DNA of 64,000 nucleotides from Nitrosomonas sp. (lineage in GTDB: Bacteria; Pseudomonadota; Gammaproteobacteria; Burkholderiales; Nitrosomonadaceae). Location: the NCBI GenBank assembly GCA_016710135.1, contig JADJLM010000001.1:434001-498000 (forward strand), given 5' to 3'. The notes under the pieces were generated by a model. It was not told the origin of the DNA. It worked only from the letters and a program-made list of their open reading frames with translations, and did not search any database. Of this stretch, positions 59,191 to 64,000 are shown one piece after another. The translations under genes were made by a program, and so were the position numbers. The stretch's first letter is position 1, and every line of letters starts with the position of its first letter.

Positions 59191-59245
59191 AATAAGATAT
59201 CGAATTATCCAGTAATTTTTGATAGACGAATTTGGAGTTAATTCA

Positions 59246-60031
59246 ATGAGAACGAATATAAGGTCTTTTTTATTAATATTTATAATCCTTGCATTGCAAA
59301 GTGGTTTTGCTCAATCCGCAGGAGATAGCTCGATCGTTCCTTTGCCGAAGGAAGATCGTCAGGCGATTGAGAATTATTTGGGAAAGGGAGTTGTTGGAGA
59401 AGCTATTCCTGCGCCGGCGCTTGCTGATACTACTCGGTATCTAAATTATAATGCCAGCCCCAGAAGCTTTCGCGTCGTGAGCGGACCAAATAAAGGTAAA
59501 ATGGAGCATCACCAGCTTACTAAGATGAAGCAAGGCACTGAAGGGACTGCCTGGCGATATGACACGGGAGCCAGATTCACTTTTTTCATCACGGCGAAAA
59601 CTAATGGTGATTACATCGTAACGGGCGCGGTGGATAACGAGGAAGGCGTCATTACCCAGTACTTACCCGGCGAGCCTTTGATGCTGCAAGGACTGACTTC
59701 CGGTGAAAAACGCAAAACGACGCATGATATGAAGGTGTATGATCTGAGCAACCCGGACAAACAAACTCACGCGGGTACACTAGACATCGATTACCGCTAC
59801 GTCGGTGCCTATAAAGTCACGGTACCAGCAGGCACCTTCGATGCGGTTCTAATCAAGTGGACTTTTAAAGGAAAAATAGGTCCTGCCTCACTCAGTGATA
59901 CTCAGTATAGGTTTTTTGTAGCAGATGTTGGCATCGTTGCAGCCATAGAGCAAATGGATGTTTCGGCCATGCTTATTTATAATAAACAAAGAAAAGTTGC
60001 GAGAGTACTGAACGAAAAGCTCAAATCCTGA
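59246..60031 (+). CDS. Exported protein of unknown function
   Basis: From ATG 59246, preceded by TTGGAGTT, it has 261 residues with a clear signal peptide (MRTNIRSFLLIFIILALQSG...AQSA). The mature part is mostly beta-strand-like: RYLNYNASPRSFRVVSGPNK, YDTGARFTFFITAKTNGDYI and VTVPAGTFDAVLIKWTFKGK. It has no cysteines, catalytic motif or repeat I recognise. The YKVTVPAGTF(D/E)xxxI pattern is seen in lipoprotein-like periplasmic families of the DUF3108 kind, but this is only a resemblance. It is intact and better in codon quality than the IS debris on both sides. Confidence 0.65.
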   Translation: MRTNIRSFLLIFIILALQSGFAQSAGDSSIVPLPKEDRQAIENYLGKGVVGEAIPAPALADTTRYLNYNASPRSFRVVSGPNKGKMEHHQLTKMKQGTEGTAWRYDTGARFTFFITAKTNGDYIVTGAVDNEEGVITQYLPGEPLMLQGLTSGEKRKTTHDMKVYDLSNPDKQTHAGTLDIDYRYVGAYKVTVPAGTFDAVLIKWTFKGKIGPASLSDTQYRFFVADVGIVAAIEQMDVSAMLIYNKQRKVARVLNEKLKS

Positions 60032-60094
60032 TAAAGTCATCTGGCATGCTGTAGAGACAAACCTGGGACTAAATTATACGTAACACATTAAATT

Positions 60095-60222
60095 GTATTA
60101 GTTCAGATCTAATCGTACAAAGGGCTTGAAATCGAGAGCGTTACCGAGTTTGATATGGGTGTTGAAATTTAAAATCAAACATAAATGGAGGTAACGTTCA
60201 TGTTGCATACTAATAATCCAAT
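60095..60222 (+). mobile_element. Left-end fragment of the IS481 element
   Basis: 128 bases match 51569-51696 with only a few changes, including the TGTATTAGTTCAG terminal repeat and the transposase start ATGTTGCATACTAA. The match ends at AATCCAAT, where the next IS begins. Confidence 0.85.
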
Positions 60223-61400
60223 AGAGACTTTTGCGCGGTTATAAATTCAACCAATTATCTAGATGCTATAATTGTGTTTTAAATCAATAGCATTGAAGTA
60301 ATTAGCATGAGTTTTTCCGAATTTGATGTAACCCGTCGCACCCGGAAAGGGAATTTTCTAAAGCAAATTGATCAATTGATCGACTGGAACTCGCTAGCGA
60401 AAGTTATCGCAATTCATTATGCACCGGTATCGGATGCTGCAGGGCGGCCAGCTTATCCGGGATTGCTGCTGTTTAAGATGCTGCTGGTTGGAATCTGGAA
60501 TGGTGGTTTAAGTGATGAATCGGTAGAAGACATGGCGAACTCAAATCTGCACGTGATGCGGTTTCTGGGGTTGTCACTGGAAGACGATGTACCTGATCAT
60601 TCGGTGCTATCACGATTCAGAACGCGACTGACGGCAGCAAAAGTATGGGATGGGTTATTGGCAGAAATTAACCAGCAAATCCAAGCTTACGACATCACAG
60701 TTAAGAAAGGCTGTTACGTTGATGCGAGCATTACGCAGAGTCCGCGCAAACCTAAAACCAAACCGGCTTATGAAGTCGTCGGTGATTGAGAAGAACGCGA
60801 TGATGAAACAGATGCGAAGGAAACGATGCGGGTTATTGAAATAACGCAACCGGGTGTAGACACTGAAGCACGCTGGGTCAAAAAAGGTGGTAACTCAGTA
60901 TTTGGTTATAAGCAGCATACGGTAGTTGATAATAATGGTTTGGTGTTAGCCGTTGAAACGACCGCAGCCAATTGCCATGCCAGCAAGCCGCTGCTGGATC
61001 TGCTCGATAAGGCCAATATTCAGGTGGGAACTCACATTCATGCTAACAAAGCCTATAGTAGCCAAAAGCATCGCGATACTTTGAAATCCCGCAGCATTAA
61101 AAATGGCATTCAGAATAAAGCCACGAAGAATAATCCACTGTCACCAAGACAATTACAGCGCAATCGCCTCATTACAAAGGCTCGCTATGTGGTAGAACGA
61201 ACCTTCGGCAGTCAAGCTCGTTGGTTCAATGCCAAAATACTACGTTACTGTGGTCTAGCTAAGGCTCATGCCTGGCACATATTACTCGCGATGGCGTATA
61301 ACTTGAAAAGACTTCCTAAACTTTTCGTTGAGCGCCAAATGATTACACAAATATAGGGATTATTACGCCCTTACAACCGGGAATGGAATAGTCGATTTAA
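60223..61400 (+). mobile_element. IS5-family element (third type) inserted in the IS481 fragment
   Basis: The left end starts near GAGACTTTTGCGCGG at 60224. The right end is not clearly defined; an inverted match could not be found near 61360-61400. The transposase fills 60307-61356. Confidence 0.65.
60307..61356 (+). pseudogene. IS5-family transposase with an in-frame TGA
   Basis: The 349-codon frame has one internal TGA at 60787-60789. N-terminal DUF772-like part: FLKQIDQLIDWNSLAKVIAI, PGLLLFKMLLVGIWNGGLSD and DHSVLSRFRTRL. Catalytic parts: GCYVDASITQSPR, THIHANKAYSSQKHRD and VVERTFGSQARWF. The parts before and after the TGA are in the same frame, so this is a nonsense change, perhaps CGA to TGA, not an indel. 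Inactive unless read through. Confidence 0.85.
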
Positions 61401-61509
61401 GGTGATTATTTCCAGCTCACCACAGAAAAAACGCTCAAAACTTACCAATAAATCCAAAATTACACTGGAACAGGAAATTTGCTGGATTTTGTAAGGGTCT
61501 CAGAATGTT

Positions 61510-61695
61510 AATGCTTATGGCAGTCGGCTCAGACAATGGATGGCGAAGTTCCATGGTGTAGCAACACGCTATCTTACGAGTTATTTGGGGTGGCATAGAA
61601 TGATTGATCGTCTCGGTCAAAATATTACGCCAACGCTTTGTTTCCTGGCATCTCTTGGAAAAATAAGACAGTTTCAACAATTAACTGTAACATAG
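61510..61695 (+). pseudogene. C-terminal remnant of an ISXO2/IS1595-type transposase
   Basis: The frame reads NAYGSRLRQWMAKFHGVATR, then YLTSYLGWHRMIDRLG and ends TAG at 61695. This YLxxYLGWxRMxDR ending belongs to a different IS1595-type transposase than the neighbouring copies. The rest of that element is not seen. Confidence 0.6.
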
Positions 61696-62057
61696 CCAAA
61701 TAAAACTATGCTCTAGACTAGCAGACGTAATCTGTTAGTCTAGAAAGATGTTAAGAAACAGTAAATTAAGTAATTATTGCATTAAAAAAATAATTCAATG
61801 TTTTTGCATTGATATACCAGCGAATAAAACGGCTCTATTGTTAGGTAAAAATCGTAACACGATTAATCATTGGTATGGCATCTTTAGGAAAAGAATATAT
61901 GATCATCAGCTTGCGCTTAAAGACAAGCTGTTAGGCAGAGTAGAAGTTGATGAAAGCTATTTTGGGGCGAAACCGCAACGTGGCTATCATGGTACTTGGA
62001 AAGGTCTCGATTGAAAGTGTTATTTATAGTGATGGTTGGCGTGGTTACAATGGCTTA

Positions 62058-63183
62058 TTCCAATTACAGATAGAAACAGTAATAATATAGCTTTTACCTT
62101 TGGTAGAGGCCATCATGGCACGGAAGGCAAGTGGGACGGAGCAACTTGAGGTAGCGATGGAACGGTTAAAGAAAGCCAAGACTGCGGCAGAACTTCGAGC
62201 TGCGCAAGCGATAGTGCTGCCATTGTTGCTAGGTTTGAGTCTGGAGCAGACAGCGCTTGCCATTGGCCGTTCAGTAGGTGTCACCTGCAGAATGCGTACC
62301 CGGTATGATCCATCGGCGGGAGAGGAAAAGAAAGCCACGCGCAGCAAACGCGAATTACGTAACCGGGCCAAGGCCAGTCTGGAGCAGGAAGCCAGGATTC
62401 TGGATGAAGTGCTGAGTGAGGCTGCTACCGGTGGCGTGGTCATTGTTCCGCCCTTGAAACCGGCGGTTGAAGCTAGGCTGGGCAAGCCACTGGCTTTGTC
62501 TACTCTGTACCAAATGTTGGCACGGCATGGCTGGCGCAAACTGGCCCCGGATAAAAGCCATCCACAAGCCGACCCAGCAGCGCGCGAGGCGTGGAAAAAA
62601 AACTCCCCGAGCGGCTAACCGAGGAAGTGGCGGCTTTTGCGGTCTCGCGCCCGCTGCGCCTAATGTTTCAGGGTGAAGCGCGTTTCGGCCGCATCAGCGA
62701 TGTACGGCACTGCTGGGACAAGAAGCCCCATCGTCCCATGGTACGTGCCATGCTGACGCAACAATACACCTACGCCTATGGCGCAGTCAGCCCACTAGAT
62801 GGGTGATTTGATTCCCTAATTCTGCCCTGGGTGAACGGGGACTGCATGCAACTCTTCATGGATGAAATCGCGGCACGTTACCTGCATGAAAATATCATTA
62901 TGGTGATGGACGGTGCAGGCTGGCACAAAAGCCAAACCATGAAATTGGCAGAGAATATGCGAATCCTGTTTCTACCACCTTACTCGCCAGAACTCAACCC
63001 GCAGGAACATGTATGGGATGAATTGCGGGAAAAATTCTTTCATAACCGCGCCTTCGATAGTCTGGATGCGCTTGAGATACATCTGGAAAGCGCGCTAAAA
63101 AGCTTTGAATTAAACCAGGAAACTATGCGCAGCATTGCCGGATGGGATTGGATTATTAATGCTGTTTTAAAATAGAATTGGAA
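62058..63183 (+). mobile_element. IS630-family insertion sequence
   Basis: The ends TTCCAATT and AATTGGAA are inverted repeats. TTA is present on both sides (62055-62057, 63184-63186), consistent with the TA target duplication of IS630. Comparison with the uninterrupted relative at 58350-59070 confirms that sequence on either side was once continuous. Confidence 0.85.
62115..63175 (+). pseudogene. IS630-family transposase, one frameshift and one in-frame stop
   Basis: The N-terminal helix-turn-helix region (LLGLSLEQTALAIGRSVGVT) and winged part (LSTLYQMLARHGWRKLAPDK) are followed by a break at 62598-62605, where eight A should be nine. The catalytic part continues in the new frame (FQGEARFGRISD with the first Asp, MVMDGAGWHKS with the second). 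An in-frame TGA lies at 62804-62806 between them. The end PPYSPELNPQEHVWDELREK carries the third acidic residue. The A-run change may be an error, but the TGA is not. Confidence 0.85.
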
Positions 63184-63441
63184 TTAGTAGATGTAGGATA
63201 TTCCAAACATTTTCGTGTATCTCATGATGATAATGAATTTGCTCGGGAAGGACACTGCCATATTAACGGTATCGAATCGTTTTGGAGTTTTACTAAGCGG
63301 CGATTGGCAAAGCTTAATGGCGTATCAGTTAACTTTGAGTTGCATCTAAAAGAATCTGAATGGCGATGAAAAAAACAACCTGATGAGCTTGCTAGCGAAC
63401 TATGGCAACTCATCAAATATTATTAATCTCTGCTAGTCTAG

Positions 63442-64000
63442 TCGATCCTGAAATATCCACAAGCACTTGATTCTATGCAGCAAAGATCTTTCTTTTGATG
63501 AGCATAACGACCAGGAATGTTAAAATAGCATCCTATTTCTGGTCGAAATGGTGATTAAAAATGCTAAGACAGCAGTACGATTCATCAACCGAATTTGTTT
63601 GGAACAGATTTGCTGATGCAGTTGGATGTCAATGATCCATTGTTGCAGCTTGCAGACGCGATACCGTGGCAAGAATTTGACGAAGCATTTTCGATTCACT
63701 ACGCGAAATCGACAGGCGCGCCGAGTAAGCCGATCCGGTTGCTGGTTGGGTTTGATCTTGAAGCAGTTAGAGATTTGGTGACGAATCAGTAGTATTGCAG
63801 TGGAAGCGCAATCCTTCTACCAGGCTTTTGCGGCATGAAAGAGTTCCAGCAGAAATTGCCGTGTCATAGCACGGAACTGGTGCATTTTCGTAAGCGCCAG
63901 GTGTGCCGGGCATGGAGCGGATTTTTCAGATGAGTGTTGGTTTGCATGGGGAATCGGCACTGGAAGATGTGGTTCATGTTGACACGACAGTGCAAGAGAA
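63442..64000 (+). mobile_element. IS5-like insertion sequence, copy 2 (cut by the window edge)
   Basis: It is nearly identical to 11752-12320, starting TCGATCCTGAAA right after a CTAG target at 63438-63441, which is the end of the IS1595-type element. It has several one- to three-base deletions against copy 1. The transposase frame (FGTDLLMQLDVNDPLLQLAD) breaks repeatedly from about 63745. The right end is outside the window. Confidence 0.85.

Larger units (their letters stand above)
61713..63441 (+). mobile_element. IS1595-type element interrupted by an IS630-family element
   Basis: The ends CTAGACTAGCAGA at 61713 and TCTGCTAGTCTAG at 63429-63441 are inverted repeats. The left part encodes the transposase start (MLRNSKLSNYCIKKIIQ, RVEVDESYFGAKPQRGYHG). 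The right part encodes its end (HINGIESFWSFTKRRLAKLN, VSVNFELHLKESEW). An internal deletion just after RGYHGT and the IS630 at 62058-63183 make it inactive. The 3' end has itself been used as target by the next IS5-like copy. Confidence 0.82.

Noticed and set aside
60787..60789. Selenocysteine or TGA recoding
   Set aside because: The TGA lies in a transposase, at a non-cysteine position, with no SECIS-like stem recognised; a nonsense mutation is simpler.

Overview
The window is chromosomal DNA of a betaproteobacterium, most likely Nitrosomonas or a close relative. The evidence is the tRNA-Tyr/Gly/Thr-tuf-tRNA-Trp-secE-nusG-rplKAJL-rpoBC order, a PEP-CTERM protein behind a sigma-54 promoter, a trxA-rho pair, and a heavy load of IS5/IS481/IS1595/IS630-type elements. 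No ammonia-oxidation gene lies in the window, so the genus is inference.

Region 1 (1-6300, minus strand) is a guanidine-utilisation operon. A guanidine-I (ykkC) riboswitch leads into an APC-type permease, two DUF1989 proteins of the carboxyguanidine deiminase type, and a biotin-dependent 'urea carboxylase'-family enzyme that runs off the left edge. The riboswitch makes guanidine, not urea, the probable substrate. Region 2 (6450-24300) is mostly housekeeping: a PEP-CTERM exported protein, pyrE, xth, an AmpG-like transporter, an HDOD protein, an IS5-like element, yicC, hrpA, a thioesterase, mltB, trxA, rho, four tRNA genes and tuf. Region 3 (24294-36148) is secE, nusG, rplK, rplA, rplJ, rplL, rpoB and rpoC. 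Region 4 (36489-46406) is a compact group 3b-type NAD(P)-linked [NiFe]-hydrogenase operon with four structural subunits, a cyclic-nucleotide-binding-domain protein, a maturation protease and hypA, F, C, D, E. It has no hypB, and its HypA lacks the zinc-ribbon cysteines.

Region 5 (46400-64000) is accessory. It holds a broken TIR-like gene fragment, rpmE, a ZapB-like coiled-coil gene, a hydroxyacyl-CoA dehydrogenase plus class III CoA-transferase pair, a ytcA-mdtN-mdtO efflux set without its outer-membrane partner, one exported protein of unknown function, and many whole, nested and decayed insertion sequences. Two nestings can be read directly: IS481 inside an IS5-like element, and IS630 inside an IS1595-type element.

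Sequence quality matters here. tuf, rpoB, rpoC, hrpA, hypD, the hydrogenase small subunit, both deiminase subunits and a dehydrogenase each carry one-base indels, nearly all in homopolymer runs. In essential genes such as rpoB, rpoC and tuf this points to sequencing or assembly error, so these genes are annotated here as probably intact. Breaks in the transposases are less certain and may be real decay.
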